From positions 1 to 64,000 of the forward strand of contig NZ_FUZA01000009.1 of assembly GCF_900167945.1 (NCBI RefSeq): 64,000 bases of DNA. Reading direction: 5' to 3'. Source of the DNA: Dyadobacter psychrophilus (GTDB lineage Bacteria; Bacteroidota; Bacteroidia; Cytophagales; Spirosomataceae). Shown here piece by piece: positions 25,290 to 33,488 of this stretch (the stretch's first letter is position 1; each line of letters opens with the position of its first letter). Both the position numbers and the translations under genes were made by a program. Below the pieces are notes generated by a model. The model was not told where the DNA came from. It saw only the letters and a program-made list of their open reading frames with translations, and made no database searches.

Positions 25290-26315
25290 CTACGAAATCA
25301 GTACAGGTTTGTATAATTCAAGATTTTTAAGGACTTCACCTGTTCCTTTAACAACGGCCTTTAAAGGATCATCCGCAATGTGGACAGGAAGTTTGGTTTT
25401 TTGAGCAATGCGTCGGTCGAGCCCGTGAATAAGTGCCCCGCCGCCAGTGAGATAAATACCGTTTTTGAAAATATCCGCAGAAAGCTCAGGAGGAGAAATT
25501 TCAAGTGCCTTCATGACACCTTCCTCGATTTTGGAAATAGATTTATCAAGGGAATAAGCGATTTCACTATAAGTAACGCGTATTTCTTTCGGAATCCCTG
25601 TCATAAGGTCACGTCCGCGGATCTGATAATCATCCAATGGAATTTCCAGTTCGGGAGAAGCAGAGCCAATGGCCATTTTGATCAACTCAGCAGAACGTTC
25701 ACCGATCAGCAAATTGTGCTCACGACGCATATAGTCTACAATGTCCCTGGTAAATACGTCGCCCGCAATCCTTACAGACTGCTCACAAACGATACCTGAC
25801 AACGCTATAACAGCGATTTCGGTCGTTCCGCCGCCGATATCAACGATCATCACACCATTAGGCTGTGTAATGTCGATCCCGATGCCAATCGCAGCTGCAA
25901 TAGGTTCGTGCACCATGTACACTTCCTTTGCGCCTGCATGCTCGCAGGAGTCCTTAACTGCGCGTTTTTCAACCTCTGTAATCCCCGAAGGAATGCAAAC
26001 CACCATGCGGTGGGAAGGTGTAAAGAAGCGGCTGCCGGTATCAATCATCTTGATCATACCACGGATCATCATTTCGGCAGCAGTAAAGTCAGCAATTACA
26101 CCATCTTTAAGTGGGCGGATCGTTTTGATATTCTCGTTGGTCTTCTCGTGCATTTGCATAGCTGTGTGCCCGATGGCTAAAACTTTGCCTGTGGTTTTGT
26201 CCATGGCAATGATCGAAGGCTCGTCAACAACTACTGTATCTTTATGGATGATGAGGGTATTTGCAGTACCTAAATCGATCGCTATATCGCTAGTCAAAAA
26301 ATCAAACAATCCCAT
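25290..26315 (-). CDS. mreB: rod shape-determining protein MreB
   Basis: MreB is the bacterial actin that positions lateral wall synthesis. It shows the actin-fold phosphate-1 motif IAIDLGTANTLI-like (DIAIDLGTANTLI, residues 9-21), phosphate-2 MIVDIGGGTTEIAVIAL (about 160) and adenosine motif YLTGGGALIHGLDRRI (about 288). The 341-aa length fits. It heads the mreBCD operon with a good promoter at 26357-26386. Confidence 0.98.
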   Translation of the reverse strand: MGLFDFLTSDIAIDLGTANTLIIHKDTVVVDEPSIIAMDKTTGKVLAIGHTAMQMHEKTNENIKTIRPLKDGVIADFTAAEMMIRGMIKMIDTGSRFFTPSHRMVVCIPSGITEVEKRAVKDSCEHAGAKEVYMVHEPIAAAIGIGIDITQPNGVMIVDIGGGTTEIAVIALSGIVCEQSVRIAGDVFTRDIVDYMRREHNLLIGERSAELIKMAIGSASPELEIPLDDYQIRGRDLMTGIPKEIRVTYSEIAYSLDKSISKIEEGVMKALEISPPELSADIFKNGIYLTGGGALIHGLDRRIAQKTKLPVHIADDPLKAVVKGTGEVLKNLELYKPVLIS

Positions 26316-26356
26316 ATATTTTTTTAAAATTTTCGCTCACTTTGATTTCAGGATGG

Positions 26357-26386
26357 CAAAATTACAGATAAATAACCACAAACAAA
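26357..26386 (-). promoter_or_regulatory. promoter of mreBCD (TTTG-N18-TAATTTTG)
   Basis: On the minus strand TTTG (26383-26386) and TAATTTTG (26357-26364) form a Bacteroidota -33/-7 pair with 18 bases between. The leader to the mreB ATG would be about 35 bases. This is the clearest full promoter in the window. Confidence 0.72.
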
Positions 26387-26474
26387 GGCATTTAAAAAAT
26401 TTCGGTATATGGCTGTTTTAGGCCTGAAAAAGCCTGTTAGAGCACCTTGTAGATCTAAATTTACAAAACCTGTG

Positions 26475-26482
26475 TACCTTTG
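26475..26482 (+). promoter_or_regulatory. -7 promoter element (TACCTTTG) immediately before the GH3 gene
   Basis: TACCTTTG matches TAnnTTTG and ends only 8 bases before the ATG at 26491, so transcription should begin at or within a few bases of the start codon. Confidence 0.55.
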
Positions 26483-26490
26483 TTTTTACT

Positions 26491-27993
26491 ATGGGAATCA
26501 GAGCACTATTGAGTGAGCCGCTGGCTCGGTACATCGTCCAACGACAACAGGAATGGATCTCCCGAAGCATCGAAGTGCAGGAAAAATGGAGGAAGGAATT
26601 GGTGAAAAAAGCCTTGCACACGGAGTTTGGAAAAGATCATTTTTTTAAAGACATAAACACCTATTCTGACTTCAAGGAAGCGGTGCCCGTTCATGATTAT
26701 GAAGACCTTCACGCTTACATCGATAAGTTAAAAAACGGGGAAAAAGACATTCTCTGGCCCGGAAAGCCACTATACTTTGCCAAAACGTCAGGAACAACGT
26801 CAGGAACGAAGTACATTCCGATTTCCAAAGACTCGATTTCCAACCACATTGATTCCGCACGTAATGCCATTTTGACGTATATAGCGGAGACCAAAAAGGC
26901 CCGGTTTCTTGATAAAAAGCTCATTTTTCTATCAGGAAGTCCGGTGCTGACAGAGACGGGCGGCGTACTGACAGGGCGGTTGTCAGGTATATCCAATCAC
27001 CATGTGCCGGGTTATCTGAAATCAAACCAGATGCCGAGCTACGACACCAATTGTATTGAAGATTGGGAAACGAAACTCGATAAGATCATTGACGAAACGA
27101 TCGATCAGCCCATGTCTTTGATTTCCGGTATTCCGCCTTGGGTGCAAATGTATTTCGATAAGATTATTGAAAGAACCGGAAAAAAGATCAAAGACGTGTT
27201 TCCGGATTTTTCACTTTTCATTTATGGCGGCGTCAACTTTGAGCCTTATCGCGCTAAATTGTTTGAGTCAATCGGCAAGCGCGTCGATTCGATTGAGCTG
27301 TATCCCGCTTCCGAAGGTTTTTTTGCATACCAGAATTCGCAACAAGACGAAGGCCTGCTTTTACTTCTGGACACCGGGATTTTCTACGAATTTATTCCTG
27401 TTGAAAACTTTTTTGACGAAAAACCAAAGCGGTTATCGATAGGAGAGGTTGAGGTTGGTCAAAACTATGCGGTGATCGTTAATAATAATGCGGGTTTGTG
27501 GGGTTATTCGCTGGGTGATACGGTCCGTTTTGTTTCCGTCAATCCATATAAAATCCTGGTAACAGGCCGGATCAAGCATTTTATATCGGCATTTGGAGAG
27601 CATGTGATTGGTGAAGAAATTGAAAAAGCATTGCGTTATGCTATGGAACGCCATCCTGAGGTAGAGGTGATCGAGTTTACGGTTGCTCCTATGGTAAATT
27701 CAGAGAATGGCAGACTTCCTTATCACGAATGGCTGGTAGAATTCGCCGTTGAGCCTACTAATAAGGGAGAATTCGTGGCTGATGTCGACAGAAGGCTCAC
27801 CGAGCTGAACATTTATTATAAGGACCTGATTAAAGGCAGCATTTTGAAAACGTTGGAACTGGTGCCTTTGCGCAAAAATACTTTTATTGATTATATGCGT
27901 GCAAACGGTAAATTGGGTGGACAAAACAAAGTGCCAAGATTATCGAACGACCGAAAGATCGCGGATGAGCTGATCAAAATTAACCGGCAGTGA
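26491..27993 (+). CDS. GH3 auxin-responsive promoter family protein (acyl-acid-amide synthetase-like)
   Basis: GH3 proteins are adenylate-forming enzymes of the ANL superfamily, known in plants for joining amino acids to acidic hormones; bacterial members are mostly uncharacterised. The 500-aa protein has the ATP-binding loop AKTSGTTSGTKYIPISKDS (about residues 92-110), the EGFFAYQNSQ acidic motif (about 278) and the YSLGDTVRFVSVNPYKILVTGRIKHFISAFGEH hinge region (about 338-370), all in family order. The start ATG nearly coincides with the expected transcription start, so the mRNA may be leaderless. dxr follows 26 bases later in the same direction. Confidence 0.9.
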   Translation: MGIRALLSEPLARYIVQRQQEWISRSIEVQEKWRKELVKKALHTEFGKDHFFKDINTYSDFKEAVPVHDYEDLHAYIDKLKNGEKDILWPGKPLYFAKTSGTTSGTKYIPISKDSISNHIDSARNAILTYIAETKKARFLDKKLIFLSGSPVLTETGGVLTGRLSGISNHHVPGYLKSNQMPSYDTNCIEDWETKLDKIIDETIDQPMSLISGIPPWVQMYFDKIIERTGKKIKDVFPDFSLFIYGGVNFEPYRAKLFESIGKRVDSIELYPASEGFFAYQNSQQDEGLLLLLDTGIFYEFIPVENFFDEKPKRLSIGEVEVGQNYAVIVNNNAGLWGYSLGDTVRFVSVNPYKILVTGRIKHFISAFGEHVIGEEIEKALRYAMERHPEVEVIEFTVAPMVNSENGRLPYHEWLVEFAVEPTNKGEFVADVDRRLTELNIYYKDLIKGSILKTLELVPLRKNTFIDYMRANGKLGGQNKVPRLSNDRKIADELIKINRQ

Positions 27994-28019
27994 ACCGGAC
28001 ATTTAACCTAAGCATCAGA

Positions 28020-29180
28020 ATGAAAAAAAATATAGCGATTCTAGGATCAACGGGTTCGATCGGGACGCAGGCATTGGAAGTGATTGAGGCGAATCCTGAG
28101 ATTTTTTCTGCAACCGTCCTTACTGCGCAAGAAAACGCAGATCTGCTGATTGAACAGGCTGTGAAGTTTTTGCCAAAGGAAGTCGTTATCGGAAATGAAA
28201 AGCATTTTGATAAGGTAAAATCAGCACTTTCTCCTTTTGATATTAAAGTATATACCGGCATTGAAGCACTGGTTTCTGTTGTAGAAACTGACAATGTGGA
28301 TACTGTGCTTACCGCAATGGTTGGTTATGCGGGCCTTTTGCCTACAATTCACGCCATTAAAGCAGGAAAAGACATTGCATTGGCTAATAAGGAAACGCTC
28401 GTTGTGGCAGGAGAACTGATAACAGGGCTTGCCAAACAATACGACGTTAACATCTATCCGGTTGATTCCGAGCACTCTGCGATTTTTCAATGTCTGGTTG
28501 GAGAAGAGGGAAATAAAATTGAAAAGATCATCTTAACGGCTTCGGGCGGGCCTTTCCGTGGAAAAGACCGCACATATCTCGCAAATGTTACCAAGGAACA
28601 AGCATTAAAGCACCCGAATTGGAGCATGGGCGCAAAGATCACCATTGATTCTGCCACACTGATGAACAAAGGCCTGGAAGTGATTGAGGCCAAATGGTTG
28701 TTCGGCCTTGAAGCGTCGCAGATAGACGTCATCGTGCATCCGCAAAGCATTGTTCACTCACTCGTGCAGTTCGAAGACGGAAGCATCAAGGCGCAAATGG
28801 GATTGCCCGACATGAAACTGCCTATCCAGTATGCATTGCGTTATCCGGCACGCCTGAAATCGGCCTATCCGAGGTTCAACTTTACTGATTATCCTTCCTT
28901 AACCTTCGAAAAACCAGATCTTGACACTTTCAGGAACCTTGCCATCGCTTATGAAGTTTTGGACAAAGGAGGAAATGCCGCTTGCATTGTCAATGCGGCT
29001 AATGAAATTGCGGTTGAGGCTTTTCTTCGGGACAAGATCGGGTTTCTTGATATCTCGGACCTGATCATTGAAAGCCTTGCCAAAATATCCTACATTTCAA
29101 CCCCAACGTATTCCGACTACGTTCAAACAAATGAGGCGACAAGGCGTTTTGCTTCTGAATTGATTCAGGTAAAAGTTTAA
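28020..29180 (+). CDS. dxr: 1-deoxy-D-xylulose 5-phosphate reductoisomerase
   Basis: Dxr converts DXP to MEP with NADPH, the committed step of the MEP pathway. The NADPH-binding motif ILGSTGSIGTQALEV is at residues 6-20, the catalytic DSEHSAIFQCL (about 145) and ASGGPFRG (about 175) bind metal and substrate, and HPNWSMGAKITIDSATLMNKGLEVIEA (about 198) is the family signature. I chose ATG 28020 over an upstream in-frame GTG at 27990 because the motif then begins at the usual place (386 aa). It is probably cotranscribed with the GH3 gene and overlaps the next gene by one base. Confidence 0.97.
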   Translation: MKKNIAILGSTGSIGTQALEVIEANPEIFSATVLTAQENADLLIEQAVKFLPKEVVIGNEKHFDKVKSALSPFDIKVYTGIEALVSVVETDNVDTVLTAMVGYAGLLPTIHAIKAGKDIALANKETLVVAGELITGLAKQYDVNIYPVDSEHSAIFQCLVGEEGNKIEKIILTASGGPFRGKDRTYLANVTKEQALKHPNWSMGAKITIDSATLMNKGLEVIEAKWLFGLEASQIDVIVHPQSIVHSLVQFEDGSIKAQMGLPDMKLPIQYALRYPARLKSAYPRFNFTDYPSLTFEKPDLDTFRNLAIAYEVLDKGGNAACIVNAANEIAVEAFLRDKIGFLDISDLIIESLAKISYISTPTYSDYVQTNEATRRFASELIQVKV

Positions 29181-29629
29181 TGAAAACCACCTTTCTAAAA
29201 TATCTGTCAGTAGCGCTTGCCAGCACGCTGAAGTTTTTCGGCGGGCCCATCGCAGGCGTCGTATTGAAACTGACCTGGATCGAAACGGCCATTTGCTCAG
29301 CAATTGGCATGATGTTCAGCGTGCTAGTGCTTACTTATGTAGGTGGCGCAATTCAGGATTTTATCAAAAAACGGAGAAAAACGCCGCCCAAAAAGTTTAG
29401 CCGAACCAATCGCATAGCTGTTAACATCTGGAAGCGTTTTGGCATCATAGGCATTGCATTTCTAACCCCACCTTTATTCACGCCGCTCTTCGGGCCTATT
29501 TTAGCAGTTGCTTTCAAAGTGCCGCGCGCGTCTATTTTTCTGTGGATGTCCACCAGCGCAATCGTGTGGGGTCTTGCAATTTCATATATCGCCCATAAAA
29601 TGACATTTGTCCAGGAATGGATCAAATGA
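29180..29629 (+). CDS. small membrane protein, DedA/small multidrug export-like (149 aa)
   Basis: Three to four hydrophobic segments are visible. Two glycine/proline-rich half-helix motifs, KFFGGPIAGVVLKL (about residue 18) and FLTPPLFTPLFGPILAVAF (about 95), resemble the re-entrant loops of VTT/DedA and PF06695-type proteins. A basic cytoplasmic linker (KKRRKTPPKKFSR) separates the halves. The ATG shares one base with the dxr stop, so the gene is coupled to dxr. In many relatives dxr is followed by the site-2 protease rseP; here this gene takes that place. The substrate is unknown. Confidence 0.6.
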   Translation: MKTTFLKYLSVALASTLKFFGGPIAGVVLKLTWIETAICSAIGMMFSVLVLTYVGGAIQDFIKKRRKTPPKKFSRTNRIAVNIWKRFGIIGIAFLTPPLFTPLFGPILAVAFKVPRASIFLWMSTSAIVWGLAISYIAHKMTFVQEWIK

Positions 29630-29667
29630 ATTCGCAGGATTAACGGCTGGTCCTCAGCGGCTGTTCC

Positions 29668-30429
29668 TCAGCGGCTGACTTCTTTTTTCGGTGCTGCGTT
29701 CTTCTTCATGAAATCGCCTTGTGAAAAGTATTTTTCGATGAGACAGTACATTAATATAAAGAAGTAGCGGCTTCCCATTTCCTTAATTTTCAGCTTTGAT
29801 TCGCCGTATTTGCGGTTTGTCCAACTATTTGGGACGACAGCATAGTTATAACCGCGCACCATAGCTTTTAGCGGAAGTTCAATCGTAAGGTTGAAATGCG
29901 GGGCCAAAAATGGCTTGATTCCCTCAATCGTTTCTCTTTTATAAAGCTTAAATGCGTTGGTCGTATCATTGTATTTGATTCCCATCACCATTTTAACAAT
30001 AAAATTAGCAACGCGGTTGATCACTTTTTTCAACGCAGGATAATCCACGACTTTGCCGCCTTTTTCCCATCTGGAACCAAAAACGCAGTCATAATCGCCG
30101 TCGAGCATTTTATAATAATATTTTACCAAATCCTCCGGATCATCAGACATATCGGCCATGAAAACGGCCACGCAATCTCCTTTAAAGCGCTCCAAGCCAT
30201 ATCTTACCGCATATCCAAAGCCGTTCGGGCCGGGATTTGTGTAGTAAACCAATGTTGGGATTTGAAGCGAAAGCTCGTCCAGCACACGCAGTGTTCCATC
30301 TTTGGAATTATCGTTTGTGACGCATATTTCGTGAGGAATATTGTATTTATTTAATGTTTGGTGCAGCGATGTAAGAGTGTGTGTAATTGATTCCTCCTCA
30401 TTATATGCTGGTATTACGACGCTTAGCTT
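29668..30429 (-). CDS. glycosyltransferase family 2 (polyprenol-phosphate sugar synthase-like)
   Basis: A GT-A fold enzyme: SVVIPAYNEEESI at the N-terminus, the nucleotide-binding VTNDNSKDGT, and the metal-binding region FMADMSDDPEDLVKYY (about residue 95). Near the C-terminus YGESKLKIKEMGSRYFFI matches the membrane-surface helix of DPM1-like enzymes. I chose the ATG at 30429 (253 aa), which starts at the conserved first strand, over 30459. It lies at the 3' end of a same-strand run of six genes (29668-34370). Confidence 0.9.
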   Translation of the reverse strand, partial: KLSVVIPAYNEEESITHTLTSLHQTLNKYNIPHEICVTNDNSKDGTLRVLDELSLQIPTLVYYTNPGPNGFGYAVRYGLERFKGDCVAVFMADMSDDPEDLVKYYYKMLDGDYDCVFGSRWEKGGKVVDYPALKKVINRVANFIVKMVMGIKYNDTTNAFKLYKRETIEGIKPFLAPHFNLTIELPLKAMVRGYNYAVVPNSWTNRKYGESKLKIKEMGSRYFFILMYCLIEKYFSQGDFMKKNAAPKKEVSR

Positions 30430-30476
30430 CATAGATTGCAATTGTTGAAAACAGTACAAATTAAAGATTATTAATT

Positions 30477-31301
30477 TTAACTGCCAATTTTTTCAAATAA
30501 GGAAAGTTGCTCGTCGTAGCGCGCCAATGTCTTTGCAATGATCGCATCATGCCTGTTTCCCAGCCATTTACCAACATTGTGAAACATATCCCGTCGGTTC
30601 TGCCAAAACTTTTGATTCGTGTTCGCGTGAACATTGCTCAGTCCTGCGCTATGCTTGCGATAGACGCCCATAGGCTCGGGAAAATAGCCAATCTTGCCCT
30701 GCGCAGCCAGTTGAATGATCACAGCCCAGTCGCCGGCAGCGGCTTTTGCATGCCAGTCGGCGAAGTCGTTTTCAAGAAAATGATTTCTGTAAACCCAGCT
30801 CGCAGTAGCCATAAACCACTTATCTTCCAGAATGTCTTCAATGCTGGAAACGGCTTTCTGATCCGGCGCATTAAAAAAATGTTCTGGCGACCCGTCTTCG
30901 TAGGTCACCAGAACATTATGGTGCGATATAGCAAAATCCGGATGCGCATCCAGGAAATCGACTTGCTTCTGTAATTTCAGCGGATCAGTCCAGTAATCAT
31001 CCCCTTCGCACATCGCCACATATTCTCCTTTGCAAGCTTTCAGCAATTGCAGCACATTATTGCGACCTGCAAATTCCCGAGGTTCCTTCGGCCCCTGGTT
31101 CTCCGAATGCAAAAAAGCCCTAATCCTTCCCGGATTCTTTTCCTGATATGCACGAATAATGTCAGGTGTGGCATCCGTAGAAGCATCATCCCCAATCACA
31201 ATCTCAAATTCAAAATCCGTCACCTGCGTTAAAGCCCCATCAAGCATCTGCCCAATGTATCGCTCATGATTATATGTAGGAACGCAAACCGAAAGTTTCA
31301 A
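30477..31301 (-). CDS. glycosyltransferase family 2 (274 aa)
   Basis: A typical inverting GT-A enzyme: LSVCVPTYNHERYIGQML at the start, VIGDDASTDATPDIIRAY (about 35-52), and the metal-binding segment CEGDDYWTDPLKLQKQVDFLDAHPDF (about 98-123). Such enzymes add sugars to surface polysaccharides or glycoproteins. The following GT2 gene starts 48 bases downstream of its stop. Its only hydrophobic stretches are core strands, so it is cytoplasmic. Donor and acceptor are not evident. Confidence 0.92.
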   Translation of the reverse strand: MKLSVCVPTYNHERYIGQMLDGALTQVTDFEFEIVIGDDASTDATPDIIRAYQEKNPGRIRAFLHSENQGPKEPREFAGRNNVLQLLKACKGEYVAMCEGDDYWTDPLKLQKQVDFLDAHPDFAISHHNVLVTYEDGSPEHFFNAPDQKAVSSIEDILEDKWFMATASWVYRNHFLENDFADWHAKAAAGDWAVIIQLAAQGKIGYFPEPMGVYRKHSAGLSNVHANTNQKFWQNRRDMFHNVGKWLGNRHDAIIAKTLARYDEQLSLFEKIGS

Positions 31302-31315
31302 GGAAATAAGAAGAA

Positions 31316-31540
31316 TTAGATATTAACGAGTTGTTTGACAGAGCCCTGGCTGATCTGCTGAAAGGATAAACCGTGCACATTTGTCATATGCTGCGCATGC
31401 TCAATGGTCAGAGAAACAGGATTGCCGTTCGCATCTAAATCGACCAGCATATTCTCATTTACATCATCAGTCGACACAACTTCATTCTGATTAAAAACCA
31501 GTAAAAGCGTATCCGTGTCCTGAAAATACCTGATATCCAT
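31316..31540 (-). CDS. DUF2283 family protein (74 aa)
   Basis: The small protein MDIRYFQDTDTLLLVF... has the DUF2283 pattern: an initial Y-DTD-L strand pair, EVVSTDDVNENMLVDLDANGNPVSLTIEHA in the middle, which reads like the conserved E...D...G-I-LEI-A of the family. The function of DUF2283 is unknown. It stands between the GT2 gene (14 bases downstream) and a phytanoyl-CoA dioxygenase-like gene in the same direction. Confidence 0.8.
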   Translation of the reverse strand: MDIRYFQDTDTLLLVFNQNEVVSTDDVNENMLVDLDANGNPVSLTIEHAQHMTNVHGLSFQQISQGSVKQLVNI

Positions 31541-31578
31541 AACTAGCTTTCGGTTTTATATGAGCGGTCGAAAAAGGT

Positions 31579-32397
31579 TTAGCTAAAAACCTCTTTCAAT
31601 TGCTCTACGCTAGGAAAGTTTGGCGTTACTAGTTCCGTTTCCGGCTTGTAAATGTATGCCATTGGATAGCCTCTTTCGATGAATGTTGGCTCGTCCAGGT
31701 TGTTGTAGCGGAGTTGTACAGACCAGCGGATGTTGTTGGTAATGTTGTTGCCGGATTGGTGGATGAGGAATGCGGAGAAGACGAGAATGTCGCCGACTTT
31801 GAATTCGGTTTGAACAAAGTCTTCTTCTTTCAATGTGGTTGTGATCCCGCCTTGGTAACCCGATGTGTTTGATTCCTGCAAACCGATCTTGTGACTGCCT
31901 GGAATCACTTGCAAGGCACCGATATCCGCGCCGGCGTCAACCATTGGGAACCAGATTACGGTGCTGTCCAATGAACCCTGGCCTGTGCGCCAGTCTTGGT
32001 GAGCGTCAAGTTTCCAGTGCTTGCTTCCGTCTTTTGACAAGAAACGGCTGTTGAATTGCATCGCAGCGCGTGCGCCGATGATCGGGCTGGAAAGACCAAC
32101 TTGTTTTAAAATGTCTTCAATTTTTGGATCAAGGCCCAGTCTATGAAGCGAGAATGTATGCTGAACAGTTTTACCCGTGTTTACAAACGCATTGAAGTCT
32201 TTTTCAAAAAACTCAAACATTGCATTCTCAAACTCATCGCGGTTGTCGATATCCGGCGTTTTGCCAGTGACATGCTTGATTTGGGTTGCGAATATTTTTC
32301 TGGCGTCCGTGTAAATGTTATTGACAACGTCTTTGTCCAAAAAATCTCTTAAAAGGACATAGCCGTCATTATTGAATTGCTCTTGAAGTGTGCTCAT
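31579..32397 (-). CDS. phytanoyl-CoA dioxygenase (PhyH) family protein
   Basis: A non-haem Fe(II)/2-oxoglutarate oxygenase fold. The iron-binding HxD is in LDAHQDWRTGQGS (about residue 136), the distal histidine in FSAFLIHQSGNN (about 212), and the 2-oxoglutarate-binding arginine in IRWSVQLRYNN (about 226). GALQVIPGSHKIG lies between them, as usual. The 272-aa size fits PhyH-like enzymes that hydroxylate small molecules or sugars. Here it lies in a cluster with glycosyltransferases and a methyltransferase, which suggests a role in modifying a glycan or secondary metabolite; that is inferred. Confidence 0.9.
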   Translation of the reverse strand: MSTLQEQFNNDGYVLLRDFLDKDVVNNIYTDARKIFATQIKHVTGKTPDIDNRDEFENAMFEFFEKDFNAFVNTGKTVQHTFSLHRLGLDPKIEDILKQVGLSSPIIGARAAMQFNSRFLSKDGSKHWKLDAHQDWRTGQGSLDSTVIWFPMVDAGADIGALQVIPGSHKIGLQESNTSGYQGGITTTLKEEDFVQTEFKVGDILVFSAFLIHQSGNNITNNIRWSVQLRYNNLDEPTFIERGYPMAYIYKPETELVTPNFPSVEQLKEVFS

Positions 32398-32533
32398 TGT
32401 ATGACACTTTATGTGGTTTGAAAAAAATTGAGAACCTAATCAGTCAGATAATGTAACCGGCTCTGAATAAGTTCTCAAATTTATGTTTCTGTTGAAATCG
32501 AATAAATGACTTTTGTTGCCTTTTAATAAGACC

Positions 32534-33469
32534 TTAGTCCTCCCAGACCGCGTAAGCAAATCCGGCAGCGCCAAAGCCATTGCCATTATAAAGCAGATAT
32601 TTCTTGCCGTTATGCTGGTAAAAATTAGCATAATCGATCATTTGGTAATCAAAATCCTCCGGATTCTCTGATTTAGCGATTCCTACCAAATTATCCTTAC
32701 GCTCCCAATTCGTGCCATCGACTGATTCCGCGTAACCAAGTCTATAACTCTGGTTGCGATCTGTGCGGTAATCGCGCGTGTGGCGGTAAGAATAATACAT
32801 TTTGTAAATTCCATCTTCCTTAAAAACGCTTGGACGGCCTACTGCATGCAGAAAATCGTCAAAATCCAATGCCGGAATGTCGCTGATATCCCAGTGAATC
32901 CCGTCTTTGCTTGTAGCAGACTGACCTCTGTAATAAGGTTCAGGATAATCGTGAATGTATTCGCATTTGTGGCCGGAAATATACCACATCCGCCAGGTTC
33001 CATCTTCGTCAATCATCACCGACGGCTGTGCAGCCCAAAGCGGGTTTTGAATGCTGCGGTCCATGATGGGCCCTACGAACATTTTTTTGAATGATATGCC
33101 GCCGTCTGTGCTGACAGCCAGTCCCATCGAAAGTCTGTAAGAATTCCAAGTGCGGTTCCAGCCTGTGTAATAAAGCCAGATGTCGCCATTCGGACGGTTT
33201 ACAAACCAGGAAGGCATTGCGCCGGTTTCATCATACTCGCCCGGGCCACCAAGTTCTAAAATCGGCTTATCGTGGATGTAAAGGATCTTTTTGGGATCGT
33301 CGTAATCTACATCAATGAATGTCGGGCGTGATTGTCCGTCTTTGTCTCTGGACGAAAAATATATGCGTAAAAAATCTTCGTGCTTATATGCAAACGGAAC
33401 CTGTGCGTGCGACAAACTGTGCGGCAATGTTCCGTCCGGCTTATATATAACTCCTTTTTTAACCCACAT
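32534..33469 (-). CDS. glycosidase-like five-bladed beta-propeller protein (GH43/GH130-like)
   Basis: The 311-aa protein has repeated propeller motifs: RIYFSSRDKDGQSRPTFIDV, DETGAMPSWFVNRPNGDIWLYYTGWN, AAQPSVMIDEDGTWRMWYISG, HAVGRPSVFKEDGIYKMYYSYR, and DYANFYQHNGKKYLLYNGNGFG. The spacing of the W-Y-Y-S/T-G strand ends is that of DUF377/GH43/GH130-type propellers. There is no signal peptide, so it would work in the cytoplasm, as expected for a glycoside phosphorylase-like or sugar-binding protein of a biosynthetic cluster. Catalytic identity is not proved. Confidence 0.78.
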   Translation of the reverse strand: MWVKKGVIYKPDGTLPHSLSHAQVPFAYKHEDFLRIYFSSRDKDGQSRPTFIDVDYDDPKKILYIHDKPILELGGPGEYDETGAMPSWFVNRPNGDIWLYYTGWNRTWNSYRLSMGLAVSTDGGISFKKMFVGPIMDRSIQNPLWAAQPSVMIDEDGTWRMWYISGHKCEYIHDYPEPYYRGQSATSKDGIHWDISDIPALDFDDFLHAVGRPSVFKEDGIYKMYYSYRHTRDYRTDRNQSYRLGYAESVDGTNWERKDNLVGIAKSENPEDFDYQMIDYANFYQHNGKKYLLYNGNGFGAAGFAYAVWED

Positions 33470-33488
33470 GAAATGATAATGTTATTGA

